Part shown: positions 48,290 through 60,202 of the stretch, one piece after another
Layout of the letters: the number at the start of each line of letters is the position of its first letter
How positions within the stretch are numbered: the first letter of the stretch is position 1
DNA from: Saccopteryx bilineata
Taxonomy: Eukaryota; Chordata; Mammalia; Chiroptera; Emballonuridae
Length of the DNA stretch: 64,000 bases
Direction of reading: 5' to 3'
Assembly: GCF_036850765.1 (NCBI RefSeq)
Contig: NC_089490.1
Location: 293,552,982 to 293,616,981 of the forward strand
Notes under the pieces: generated by a model
What the model saw: the letters and a program-made list of their open reading frames with translations, nothing else
Told to the model about the DNA's origin: nothing
Databases searched by the model: none
Program-made: the position numbers and the translations under genes

Positions 48290-48720
48290 CCATTCCCTGA
48301 GTTCCACAAAGGGGAGAAGAGTTGGAGATGGAATCAATCACCAATGGCCCATGATTTAATCAATCATGTTTATGTAATGAAGCCTTTATAAAATGCCCAG
48401 AAGGACAAGAAGGACAAGGTTTACAGAGTTTTTGGGTTCATGAATACATGGGGGCTTGAGAAGAAAGACATACCTAGAAAAGGCATAAAAGCTCTGCCTT
48501 GTTTCCTTATGCCTTGGTTTATACATCTCTTCCATCTGGCTGTTGCTGAATTATATCCTTTTATAACAGACCGATGATATAGTAAGTAAAATGTTTTTCC
48601 AGGTTCTGTAGGCTGCTGTAGTAAATTAATCAAAATGAACAACAAAGTTGTGGAAACCTGTGATTTATTGTCAGTCCATCAAAACCGCAGGTGAAAAACA
48701 GAGCTTGCATTGGTGTCAAA
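48290..48720 (+). repeat. ERVL-type LTR, family not assigned
   Basis: The ordered phrases tgatttaatcaatcatgttt, atgtaatgaagcctttataa, ctcttccatctggctgttgc, tgaattatatccttttataa and agtaagtaaaatgttttt match a widespread old mammalian LTR. Plus orientation. Confidence 0.6.
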
Positions 48721-48724
48721 ATGG

Positions 48725-50030
48725 AGAAAGGTTACTGTTATCTGGATGAACCATCATCCTGCAGAATCTGATTCTGTCTTCAGGCAGACAGTGTCCAAAT
48801 TGAGTTGAATTTTCAGACACCCTGCTGGTTTCTAAGAATGGCTTAGTGCTGTGTGGAAAAGCCCTCCCTCTTTTCAAACACATTGGAATTAAGTTCATAC
48901 ATATTCTCATGTGCATATAACTAACAGTCTTTGTGAGAAATAGTTAGGAAATACCCAGTTTACATAGAAAGGGAGTCATATAACAGAGAGTTGAATTGTA
49001 AATGTAAAAAAGAAGGAGACATGAAAGCCTATAGGAGAAATGAAAAATATCAAGGTGATGGGAAAATCTACAATTTAAAAAGATACTAATATAATGCAAA
49101 TCATAGATACATTAAAGTGTGAGGCAAATAAAAGTGATATATTTGCTAGTGTCTATCTGAAGAGACTGAAAACAATTTGCTGAAAACAATAATAATATAG
49201 AATGATGCCATATGCTCCTAGTCTGTTAAGATTTACATTTTATATCATATGTTTTATGATATTTGATAAAAGTTAATTTTCTAAATAGAAACTTTGAATT
49301 CTTTTTAACCTTTTATGGGACAAAATCAGTGAGAACATTTATTTGAAGACTACAACAGAGTGCTCTAGCTTTGGCATGAGGAAGAGATGATCAAACAGAG
49401 TTGAGTTAGCTAATGTTCTGCAAGTTTTGGAGAGTAGTGGGTCAAGGATTGTGTTTGAAAGAGGGAGGATTTGGTCTTATGTATTGGCACTCACTGTTTG
49501 GGAAGTCGAAAATTAGTCAGAGAGATGGAAGAATAGTTAAAGAAAAATTTATGTGCAAATGGTGATAAAAGAAAAAGCTTTGGGAACAAGGACATACAGA
49601 GGCCGCAGTTAAAAATGATTGGTTCTACCATGTCTTTCACTTAAGCATAATATCAATATTTTAGCATCAGTGTTATGAGTGTAATATTTACCTAGATGTG
49701 CCGTGCTTATTATTATATATCCAAGACTATTAAGATTTTACTTGCCTAATGCTAAACCTCCCTCAAGTATTGTTTGTTTGTGTTGTAGTTAAAAATAGAA
49801 AGAAAAAATTATTGTATCAATAGTTTCCCACAAATCTATCAAACCAAATAATGTGAAAACTTGAATCCTTCCAATGGAATATTTTGCATATCTACAGCAT
49901 TGCCCTGAGTCTAAATACTATCATCCTGTTTCTTCATTTCAGGATGGTAAGAACTCTGTTCATGGTACTCTGCCTCTCCATATCTAAACTAGGGTAGATT
50001 TGGCTCATTGTTTGTCTCAAAGTCAAAAGC
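48725..50030. other. No recognised feature
   Basis: Non-coding AT-rich sequence; nothing identified. Confidence 0.5.
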
Positions 50031-50034
50031 CTAA

Positions 50035-50345
50035 ACCGAGTTGTCTGGTATTATAACTGATTATGTTCTCTCAAAATCCATATATTATTAGCCTAGCCCC
50101 TAAAACCTCAGAATGTGACTGTATTTGGGGATAGGGCTTTTAAAGAGAAAGTAATGGTAAAATTAGGTAATTTGGGTGAGTCCTTATCTAATATTAATGG
50201 TGCCTTTATTAAAATAGAATTTAAGATGCAGACAACACATAGAACAGGAGACAACTGTGTGAGGGCACAGAAGTATGATTACTTACTTATGGAGAGAGAC
50301 CTCCAGAGTCAAGGTACAAGGGAGAATTTGGAGAGAAAGAGTGTT
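50035..50345 (+). repeat. MLT1-like LTR fragment
   Basis: Contains ttagcctagcccctaaaacc, gaatgtgactgtatttgggg and atagggcttttaaagag, then a gtgtgagggcacagaag phrase, in MLT1 order and plus orientation. Confidence 0.6.
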
Positions 50346-50349
50346 TAGT

Positions 50350-51198
50350 TATGTGGTTTACTGTTTATATTGTTAATAACTAGTAATTTGTTTGCTTTAT
50401 TTAATCCTAGAAAGTAGACAGATTGCTGTCATTTTAATTCTCTCACATATGAGGGAATGTAATGTCTAGACTTTGTGCTGCTCTCAAGAGTGAGAAAAAG
50501 CCTTATGAGTGTTTGTGGCAAGTTATTGACTATCAGAGCTTTCTCTGTGTGAACACATATTTTCAACCCAAAGGATTATTTCAGAGACAATTAATCACTG
50601 AATATTAAAATTAATCTGAGTAATAGCAAACTTGTCCAGGAAACTAAAGACATTATCAGACAAAACTTTTAACAAATACTTAGACTCTTAAAATCAAATT
50701 TAACATTTGCTTTGTTTGCAGAAAACATACGGAGAAAAATCTAGTTAGAACACTTGGTTTCAAATGAATAATAGATGATTTGACAAAACCATTTGCCAGC
50801 TGCTGCCTTATACTTCTATTGTGTTATTGCAAACATCAGGGAAGAAATTTGATATTTTGGTCAGCATCTGACAAAGCCTCCCTCTGTAACATTCTTCTTT
50901 GTGATTCAATAAGAAAAAAATCAGTATCTCAATAGATCAATAGACAAAGGCTTTTAAACAGATATTTTATAGACCTAAATTCAAACTATCTATAAAATGT
51001 GCTCAAACTTTTTTTATAGAAGATATAAAAATATAATTTCCCCTCAAAAGTTGATAAAATTAAAACATTCAATATACATTATATTAATGATAGAGTTGAA
51101 TAATAATACATTATAAACAGTATTTTAGGGATTCTAACTGGTGTAGATATTAGAGAAAAATTTGGTAATAGCTTTTCTTCTTAGCTGGCATACAATGC
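50350..51198. other. No recognised feature
   Basis: Non-coding AT-rich sequence; nothing identified. Confidence 0.5.
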
Positions 51199-51229
51199 TT
51201 TCTACATTTTCTTTTTTTTTTTTTTTTTT

Positions 51230-51386
51230 GATTTAAATTTACTTGTTCTTTATTTTTTTTTTTAGTTTATTATTTCATGCATTTAATACTTAAGTAAGAA
51301 CAATAAAAGAGGCACACAAAACTAGAAATATTAAATAATACCTGACAAAAACCAATAAAACTGTTAAGATATTTCAGTGTTGTTTC
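51230..51386 (-). other. Probable L1 3'-transduced segment
   Basis: About 157 bp lie between the L1's own A-tail and the outer A-tail that adjoins the target duplication. In minus sense it ends with AATAAA-like signals (aataataaact and aaaaaataaag). This is the layout left when transcription passes the L1 signal and uses a downstream one at the source locus. Confidence 0.7.
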
Positions 51387-51664
51387 TTTTTTTTTTTTTT
51401 TTAATAAATTTTTATTAATGGTAATGGGATGACATTAATAAATCAGGGTACATATATTCAAAGAAAACATGTCTAGGTTATTTTGTCATCAAATTATGTT
51501 GCAAACCCCTCGCCCAAAGTCAGATTGTCCTCCGACACCCTCTATCTAGTTCTCTGTGCCCCTCCCCCTCCCCCTAACTCTCTCCCTCCCTCCCTCCCAT
51601 GTCCTCCCTCCCCCCCCACCCTTGGTAACCACCACACTCTTGTCCATGTCTCTTAGTCTCATTT

Positions 51665-54600
51665 TTATGTTCCACCAATGTATGGAATCATGTAGTTCTT
51701 GTTTTTTTCTGATTTACTTATTTCACTCCTTATAATGTTATCAAGATCCCACCATTTTGCTGTAAATGATCTGATGTCATCATTTCTTATGGCTGAGTAG
51801 TATTCCATAGTGTATATTTGCCACATCTTCTTTATCCAGTCTTCTATTGAAGGGCTTTTTGGTTGTTTCCATGTCTTGGCCACTGTGAACAGTGCTGCAA
51901 TGAACATGGGGCTACATGTGTCTTCACGTATCAATGTTTCTGAGGTTTTGGGGTATATACCCAGTAGAGGGATTGCTGGGTCATAAGGTAGTTCTATTTG
52001 CAGTTTTTTGAGGAACCACCATACTTTCCTCCATAATGGTTGTACTACTTTACAGTCCCACCAACAGTGAATGAGGGTTCCTTTTTCTCCACAGCCTCTC
52101 CAACATTTGCTATTACCCGTCTTGTTGATAATAGCTAATCTAACAGGAGTGAGGTGGTATCTCATTGTAGTTTTGATTGGCATTTCTCTAATAACTAATG
52201 AAGCTGAGCATCTTTTCATATATCTGTTGGCCATTTGTATCTCTTCCTGGGAGAAGTGTCTGTTCATGTCCTCTTCCCATTTTTTTATTGGATTGTTTGT
52301 TTGTTTGTTGTTGAGTTTTATGAGTTCTTTGTAAATTTTGGATATTAGGCCCTTATCTGAGCTGTCGTTTGAAAATATCAGTTCCCATATAGTTGGCTGT
52401 CTGTTTATTTTGATATCAGTTTCTCTTGCTGAGCAAAAACTTTTAATTCTGATGTAGTCCATTCATTTATCTTTGCCTTCACTTCTCTTGCCATTGGAGT
52501 CAAGTTCATAAAATGTTCTTTAAAACCCAGGTCCATGATTTTAGTACCTATGTCTTCTTCTATGTACTTTATTGTTTCAGGTCTTATATTTAGGTCTTTG
52601 ATCCATTTTGAATTAATTTTAGTACACGGGGACAGGCTGTAGTCGAGTTTCATTCTTTTGCATGTGGCTTTCCAGTTTTCCCAACACCATTTGTTGAAGA
52701 GGCTTTCTTTTCTCCATTGTGTGTTGTTGGCCCCTTTATCAAAGATTATTTGACCATATATATGTGGTTTTATTTCTGGGCTTTCTATTCTGTTCCATTG
52801 GTCTGAGTGTCTATTTTTTTGCCAATACCATGCTGTTTTGATTATCGTGGCCCTATAATATAGTTTAAAGTCAGGTATTGTAATGCCCCCAGCTTCATTC
52901 TTTTTCCTTAGGATTGTTTTGGCTATTCGGGGTTTTTTATAGTTCCATATAAATCTGATGATTTTTTGTTCCATTTCTTTAAAAAATCTCATAGGGATTT
53001 TGATGGGAATTGCATTAAATTTGTATATTGCTTTGGGTAATATGGCCATTTTGATTATATTTATTCTTCCTATCCAAGAACAAGGAATATTTTTCCATCT
53101 CATTATATCTTTTTCGATTTCCCTTAACAATGCTTTGTAATTTTCATTATATAGGTCCTTTACGTTCTTTGTTATGTTTATTCCTAGGTATTTTATTTTT
53201 TTTGTTGCAATCGTGAAGGGGATTATTTTTTTGAGTTCGTTTTCTAATATTTCATTGTTGGCATATAGAAAGGCTATGGACTTTTGTATGTTAATTTTGT
53301 ATCCTGCGACCTTACTGTATTGGTTTATTGTTTCTACTAATCTTTTTGTGGAGTCCTTCGGGTTTTCGATGTATAGGATCATATCATCAGCAAAAAGTGA
53401 TAGCTTTACTTCTTCTTTTCCGATATGGATGCCTTTTATTTCTTTGTCTTGTCTGATTGCTCTGGCCAGAACTTCTAGCACCACGTTGAATAAGAGTGGA
53501 GAGAGTGGACAACCCTGTCTTGTTCCTGATTTAAGGTAGAAAGTCCTCAGTTTTATGCCGTTTAATAGGATGTTGGCTGATGGTTTATCATATATGGCCT
53601 TTATCATGTTGAGATATTTTCCTTCTATACCCATTTTGTTGAGAGTCTTAAACATAAAATTGTGTTGTATTTTATCAAAAGCCTTTTCTGCATCTATTGA
53701 TAAGATCATGTGGTTTTTGTTCTTTGTTTTGTTGATATGGTGTATTACGTTAACCGTTTTGCGTATGTTGAACCATCCTTGAGATTCTGGGATGAATCCC
53801 ACTTGATCATGATGTATTATTTTTTTAATATGTTGTTGTATTCGGTTTGCCAGTATTTTGTTTAGTATTTTAGCATCTGTATTCATTAGAGATATTGGTC
53901 TGTAGTTTTCTTTCTTTGTGCCATCCTTGCCAGGTTTTGGTATGAGGGTTATGTTGGCCTCATAAAATGTGTTTGGAAGTATTGCTTCTTCTTCAATTTT
54001 TTGGAAGACTTTCAGTAGAATAGGAACCAAGTCTTCTTTGAATGTTTGATAGAATTCACTAGTATAACCGTCTGGGCCTGGACTTTTATTTTTGGGGAGA
54101 TTTTAATAGTTTTTTCTATTTCCTCCCTGCTGATTGGTCTGTTTAGGCTTTCTGCTTCTTCATGACTCAGTCTAGGAAGGTTGTATTGTTCTAGGAATTT
54201 ATCCATTTCTTCTAGATTGTTGTATTTGGTGGCATATAATTTTTCATAGTATTCTACAATAATTCTTTGTATTTCTATGATGTCTGTGGTGATCTCTCCT
54301 CTTTCATTTTGGATTTTATTTATTTGAGTCCTGTGTCTTTTTTCCTTGGTGAGTCTTGCCAAGGGTTTGTCAATTTTGTTGATCTTTTCAAAGAACCAGC
54401 TCCTTGTTTTATTGATTTTTTTCTATAGTTTTTCTGTTCTCTATTTCATTTATTTCTGCTCTGATTTTTATTATCTCCTTTCTTCGGCTGGTTTTGGGTT
54501 GTCTTTGTTCTTCTCTTTCTAGTTCCTTAAGGTGTGAAGTTAAGTGGTTTACTTCGGCTCTCTCTTGTTTGTTCATATAGGCCTGAAGTGATATGAACTT

Positions 54601-55490
54601 TCCTCTTATTACTGCTTTTGCTGCATCCCAGAGATTCTGATATGTCGTATTTTCATTTTCATTTGTCTGTATATATCTTTTGATTTCTGCGCTTATTTCT
54701 TCTTTGACCCATTCATTTTTTAGAAGTATGTTGTTTAGTTTCCACATTTTTGTGGGTTTTTCCCCCTCTTTTTTGCAGTTGAATTCTAGTTTCAAGGCTT
54801 TATGATCAGAAAATATGCTTGGTACAATTTCAATTTTTCTAAATTTGCTGATATTGTCTTTGTGGCCCAACATATGGTCAATTCTTGAGAATGTTCCATG
54901 TACATTAGAGAAAAATGTATACTCTGTCGCTTTGGGATGAAGTGTCCTGTAGATGTCTATCATATCCAGGTGTTCTAGTATTTCGTTTAAGGCCATATAT
55001 CTTTATTGATTCTCTGTTTGGATGACCGATCTAGAGCCGTCAGCGGTGTATTGAGGTCTCCAAGTATGATTGTATTTTTGTTAGTTTTTGTTTTAAGGTC
55101 AATAAGTAGCTGTCTTATATATTTTGGTGCTCCTTGGTTTGGTGCATATATATTAAGGATTGTTATGTCTTCTTGATTCAACTTCCCCTTAATCATTATG
55201 AAATGACCATTTTTGTCTCTGAGTACTTTTTCTGTCTTGTAGTCAGCATTATTAGATATGAGTATTGCTACACCTGCTTTTTTTTGGGTGTTGTTTGCTT
55301 GGAGTATTGTTTTCCAGCCTTTCACTTTGAATTTGTTTTTATCCTTGTTGCTTAGATGTGTTTCTTGTAGGCAGCATATAGTTGGATTTTCTTTTTTAAT
55401 CCATTCTGCTACTCTGTGTCTTTTTATTGGTAAGTTTAATCCATTTACATTTAGTGTAATTATTGACACTTGTGGGTTCCCTACTGCCAT
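51665..55490 (-). pseudogene. L1 ORF2 (endonuclease, reverse transcriptase, Cys domain)
   Basis: Five overlapping or adjacent open segments cover ORF2 from MAVGNPQ at 55490. Endonuclease motifs: LNVNGLNLPIKRHR, QETHLSNKDK, NIYAPN, GDLNTPL (55490-54987), then [11 protein letters not shown] and [10 protein letters not shown] (54996-54409). RT motifs in 54030-52405: [43 protein letters not shown] and the catalytic FADD. The C-terminal CX3CX7HX4C cysteine motif lies in 52462-51665. Breaks fall near 54990, 54385, 54020 and 52430. Without them the protein would have the usual length of about 1270 residues. Confidence 0.92.
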
Positions 55491-55937
55491 TTTATAAATT
55501 GCTTTCTGTTAGTTTTGTATCTAGTTTGATTCTTCTCTTTTGTTTTTCTATCATTTGTTTTTGTTTGTTTGTGTTTCATACTTCTTTCCTCTGTTGCTAC
55601 CTTTTTTAAGTCAAGTGTTTTTGTGGTGGTTTTTTTAAGGGTGGTTACCATTAAGTAATGAAAAGGGTACCTACCATATTCATTGTAGTACCCTATCTTA
55701 TAAGTATTTCTGCACTTCATCATCCTTTGCTACTGTTAATCTCCATCCTCTCCCCCCTTTTTTTCCTTTGTTGTCACAGTTTAAGTTTGGTTTTATTGTG
55801 TTCTTGTTGGAGCTGTTACTTGTGGTGTTGTTTTCTTTTGTTCTTTGAATCTGGTTGGAAAACCCCCCTTAGTATTTCCTGGAGTGGGGGCTTTCTGTTG
55901 ATAAATTCTCTCATCTTTTCTGTATTTGTGAATGTTT

Positions 55938-56807
55938 TTATATCTCCTTCATACTTGAAGGATAGCTTTGATGGGTATAGTATTCTTGGCTGAAAGTTCC
56001 TCTCTTTGAGGGCTTTAAATATTGGGGTCCACTCTCTTCTAGCTTGTAGAGTTTCTGCTGAGAAATCTGATGATAATCTAATAGGCCTTCCTTTATATGT
56101 TGTACTCTTCTTTTCCCTGGCTGCCTTGAGAATTTTTTGTCATTGGTTTTTGTCATCTTTATTATGATGTGCCTTGGAGTGGGTTTGTTGGGGTTAAGAA
56201 AACTTGGTGTTCTGTTTGCTTCTTGAATTTGAGGCTTTAGTTCCTTCCACAGGCTTGGGAAGTTCTCGTCTATTATTTGTTTGAGTATATTCTCCATTCC
56301 ATTTTCTTTCTCTTCTCCCTCTGATATACCTATTATTCTTATGTTATTCTTTCTGATGGAGTCAGACAATTCCTGTAGGGCTTTCTCATTTTTTATTATT
56401 TTTGAGTCTCTTTCTTCTTCTCTCTGTTGTGCCTCAAGTTGTTTGTCTTCTATTTCACTAATCCTATCTTCAATCTGGGCTGTTCTGTTAGCTAAGCTTG
56501 TTACCTCGTTTCTCAGCTCGTGAATTGAGTTTTTCATTTCTGTTTGATTTGTTTTTATAGTTTCAATTTCCTTGGTAATATATTCTTTGTGTTCATTGAG
56601 TTGTTTTCTGATCTCCCTATATTGCCTTTCTGTGTTTTCTTGTATATCTCTGAGCATTTTTAAGATTTCTATTTTAAATTCTCTGTCATTTAGCTCCAAG
56701 GCTTCCAATATGTTAAGTCTTTTCTCCATAGATTTTTCCACATCTATTTGTGTTACCTCTCTTTCTTTAGTATCCATAATATTCGATTTCCTCTTTCTTA
56801 TCGGCAT
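55938..56807 (-). pseudogene. L1 ORF1 (RNA-binding chaperone), C-terminus shifted
   Basis: Starts MPIRKRKSN. Residues about 25-145 are rich in E, K, Q and L with heptad pattern, the coiled coil that makes the trimer. Then an RRM-like region (NNIRIIGISEGEE, ENILKQIIDENFPSL, RTPSFLNPNKPTPRHIIIKM). After residue about 228 the sequence no longer resembles the ORF1 C-terminal domain, which points to a frameshift near 56120. The frame ends at 289 codons, shorter than usual. Confidence 0.85.
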
Positions 56808-56809
56808 CT

Positions 56810-59199
56810 GAGGGTGGTCTTATTGATAGCACTAATTAGAATTAATAAAGAGTAAAAAGAAAAAAAAAAGGGTAAAACACCGCACAAAAAAAAAAAACAG
56901 TAATAATTTATTATTTCCCCCTTTTTTTCTCTCTTCTCTTTCCCTCCTCTCCCCTCCTCAGGGAAATATTGTGCCTATAATGGAGGGCCTGATTTGGGGT
57001 GAAGAGTTCAAGGGGAAAAAAAATGGGAGTAGGGACCTACTAAATGCAAAAAAAAAAAAAAAAAAAAAGGAAAAAAATCTTAGACAAGCATAAGATGATT
57101 TGCTTGTAAGTGATGGTCAACTAAGAGATATAATGAGAGGGATAAGAGGGAATCAGAAAAAAGGACCAAAAAAGAATAATAAAGAAGAAAAAATAAAAAT
57201 AATAAGTAAAAATCTGTTGTATTAAGTGGAGCGAAGACTAAATACAATGGAGACCTTGGGTTGGGAGGACCCAAAATGCCACAAAAATAAACAAACAAGA
57301 GAAAAAAAAATAAAAAGAAAAGCAAAAAAGAGAAATAAAGCCAAAAAAAAGCCTTGAGTCCCAAATTAACTAATTTGTTCGTGATTGAGGATTATATGGG
57401 AGGAAAGTAAAATGAGAAAAGAAAAAACGAATAGAAAGGAAAAAATAAGAAAAAGAGAAACACGAAGGAAGAAATACAATAGGAGGAGAAAAAAACAAAA
57501 TAAAGCAAGACAAAAAAAAAAAAAACAAAAGAGGAGAGAGTGAGAGTTAAGTGTTTTGGAGTATAACCTTAAAGGAGGGTGAGGATGAAGAAGAGAAATA
57601 AAATGCAACACTCATGGGTAGTGTAGTTCAAGAAAGGGGAAGCATAAGATGGGCAGAGAATAGAAGGACCGAGGTGGAGGAAATAAAGGCAAAAAGATAG
57701 AACAAACAAACAACAACAACAAAAAAAAAATTAGTGGATCAAGTTGTAAAGTCTGTGGGTTTTTCTTGATTTTGAGAGGTTAACTTCTTCCTTTTTCTTT
57801 TCTCTCCCTCTTCCTAGTCGGTGACTCTGTACCCCAGGCTCTGCCCCTGTGTCACTCTTAGGTAGGGATTTGCAGTTGATGGGATTCTATGGCAATGTCA
57901 TATAATTGGCTTTAGTCTTGCTGGAAGTAAAGGCTTGTTGGCGTTTTCAGGGTCCAACGATGAGAGAGTTTGCTTTCCTGGATTCTCTCTCCTAGTCCCC
58001 CCTTTCTGAATTAGCAGCCTGGTGATCCAGCTATAAGGCTGCAACTGCTTCTGCCTGGGGAGTAAGAGGCTCAAAGAGCTGGGAAATCCCCACTCTATCC
58101 CCACTCAGTGCAAGGCTTTGGGAAAGGCTCTGAGAGTCAGGGCCTCCAGTGCAATCAGGCGGGGGTGGGAGTCAATTGTTGTCAAGGTGACTGTTCAGCA
58201 CCTATCATTTAGTTGGACCTCTCAACCCAGGCTTTCCACACTTTGTAGTCTGTTTTTGCAGGGAGGAAGAGGCACTAGTCTCTGCTTACAACTAGTATAG
58301 TATAGACCTTATTATCTGCCAAGTCCTTCTTGTTAACGTTTATCCCTGAATATGGAGGCTCTATCAATCAGAAGTTGCCCCCGCCCCTTTAGCGAGAGGC
58401 ACTAAAAAATATCACGCCTCTTGTCTTGGATCGCTGAACTGAGAGAGATCTTATCAATTAGAACCGAGGGTGTGCAGATTTTATGGGTTAAGCTAATTTC
58501 AGTGATTGGTTCGCAGCTGTGCTTCCGAAGGTATTTTAGGCTGCCTGCGCGCGCCCCTCCCCCAACGCTTGATTGTTAGCTTGATTGGCTGGGTGAGGTG
58601 CCCCGCCCACGGAGAGAATCTCCCAAGCCTCTCCCGCTCGCCCCGCTGCTGGCGGCTGGACCGCACCAGGCGCAAGATAATGGAGCCCCCTGGGTATGCG
58701 GGCCAGCAGGGCGCCCTGGGCGCGTGGAATGCCCAAGGCACGCGCGCGAATGGGGCGCTCCGAGCAACGGTGTCCAGCGACCCCCACTCGCAGTGTGCGG
58801 GCCGCTGGGAACGTCAGCGGTGCTCAACCGGACCGGGCCCGCGTGCGGCTGCTCGAGGCGGCTCGTGGTGGCGGTTCGCAGCGGCGGCTCGCGGGGGCTC
58901 GCGGGGCTCGTGGTGGCGGCTCGCGTCGGCCGCTCGCGGCGGCTCGCGGTTCCCAAGTATATGGGCTGACTCACCGCAGGCGCACTCCCTCCCGGCTTGA
59001 ATGAGCGTCGCTGCGGTAGCTTCCTCCACACCCTCGTCTCTCAGATTCAAGTGATAACAGTCCTTTTGCTTTCAGTTTGTGTGGAACTCCGGAATGCTCC
59101 GAGGATAAATTTTTCTGTTTCTAGTTGATAAATTTGTTGTGATTTAGGGGAGAGCTGTCGGACGCGCTTCTCACGGCGCCATTTCCGTGACGTCACTTC
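56810..59199 (-). promoter_or_regulatory. L1 5' UTR with CpG island
   Basis: About 2.4 kb upstream of ORF1. The outer part (58500-59199) is GC- and CpG-rich in an otherwise AT-rich window and holds a TGACGTCA CRE (59188-59195) next to ggcgccattt (59175-59184, YY1-type AAATGGCGCC on the minus strand). These sit at the very start of the element, where L1 RNA polymerase II promoters lie. The inner part (56850-57720) is strongly purine-rich on the plus strand, with A-runs such as 57048-57068. Confidence 0.8.
58846..58951. repeat. GGCTCG-type tandem repeat in L1 5' UTR
   Basis: About a dozen imperfect units around ggctcgcgg / ggcggctcg. Very GC-rich and able to form G-rich structures. It may reflect the monomer-like variation of L1 promoters. 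Confidence 0.75.
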
Positions 59200-59212
59200 T
59201 CTACATTTTCTT

Positions 59213-60105
59213 AATTGCTTTCTCTTTTTCTTTTAATATTGGAGTGACCAAGGATTATTCACCCTTATTATGCACTTGTTTTCCTGGTGCTTTTATCTAA
59301 TTATATACCTTCAAATAATATGTGCTTGTTTTGACCTCTCCGCTGAACTCCACACTCTCTATATAAATGAAACATTTGCCTCAACATCTACTACTTTAAT
59401 ATCTAATGAGTTTTTTAAATTGAGTCCATCTAAAACTGATTTCCTATTCTCTTGCAAATCAATTCTTTAAACAATTCTCTCACAAATTAGTGGCAACTGC
59501 ATGGTTTCAGTCAAAATATTCAAGTCAAACTTGCAAGCATTGCTGGAGACTGTAGTTGATGTACTAGTTCACTTAGTGGCATCTGTCTGAGTTCTTCTTA
59601 CACTGTATAGAAGGGAAAAGTGTTACACTGAGCTTAGGGACAGTTTCACATTATTTTATTTTTAAAAAGTCTTCAGTAGAAAAAAGAGCACTGGATTTGT
59701 CATCCAGGACTCCTTGCATCAGTATCAAAGGACTGTGATCATCTGGAGCCACAGGAAACAGATGAGATCAGCTCAAAAAGCTTACTGCTTTAGAGATTTT
59801 CCTGGATGTGGTGCAGACAGGGAACCCAAGCACAGCCCAGGGTTTACCTGCATTTACAAGACTGAGCTGAAACTCTATGGAGACCAAGACAGGAACCATC
59901 CCTTCTAAAACAAAGGTCAACCAAAGATATTTATGTGTACAAAACACAAAGCAATTTATCATAAGTAAATCTGCACTTCAAGAAATATAAAAGAAGTCTA
60001 TCAGAAGGAAAATGACAATTGAATGAAATCTGAATCCATAAAAAGAATAAAAAGTCCCAGAAATGATAAATATGGGAAACTGGGGAGATATTTCTGCTGG
60101 TCTTA
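59213..60105. other. No confident feature
   Basis: Non-coding. The last part (about 59800-60105) may be the start of the next L1's 5' UTR, but I see no clear boundary. Open frames at 59270-59470 and 59714-59908 have no domain. Confidence 0.4.
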
Positions 60106-60202
60106 AAGACACAAACAGTTGACAGCTGCCCCACCAGTGGACAAGAGGCAGAAAATGCGGTGACTGTCACAGCGGGCCAGCACTGACAACACCCATAACC
60201 AA

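Larger units (their letters stand above)
51212..59199 (-). mobile_element. Full-length L1 retrotransposon with likely 3' transduction
   Basis: About 8 kb with 5' UTR, ORF1, ORF2, 3' UTR and A-tail. A duplication tctacattttctt flanks it at 51201-51213 (merging into the poly-T) and 59200-59212. Read on the minus strand, the insertion point fits TT/AAGAAA, a usual L1 endonuclease site. There are two A-tails (51387-51402 and 51212-51229) separated by unique-looking sequence. Both ORFs are broken, so the copy is inactive, but its completeness and CpG-rich 5' end suggest moderate age. Confidence 0.93.

Noticed and set aside
53174..53539. Plus-strand frames through the L1 (also at 52071, 55658 and 56281)
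   Set aside because: They are the complement of L1 ORF1/ORF2 and look hydrophobic only because of T-rich sequence.
58500..59200. CpG island as a host gene promoter with open frames of 102-164 codons
   Set aside because: It lies inside the L1 5' UTR and is bounded by the L1 target duplication; the frames are GC-rich shadows on both strands.
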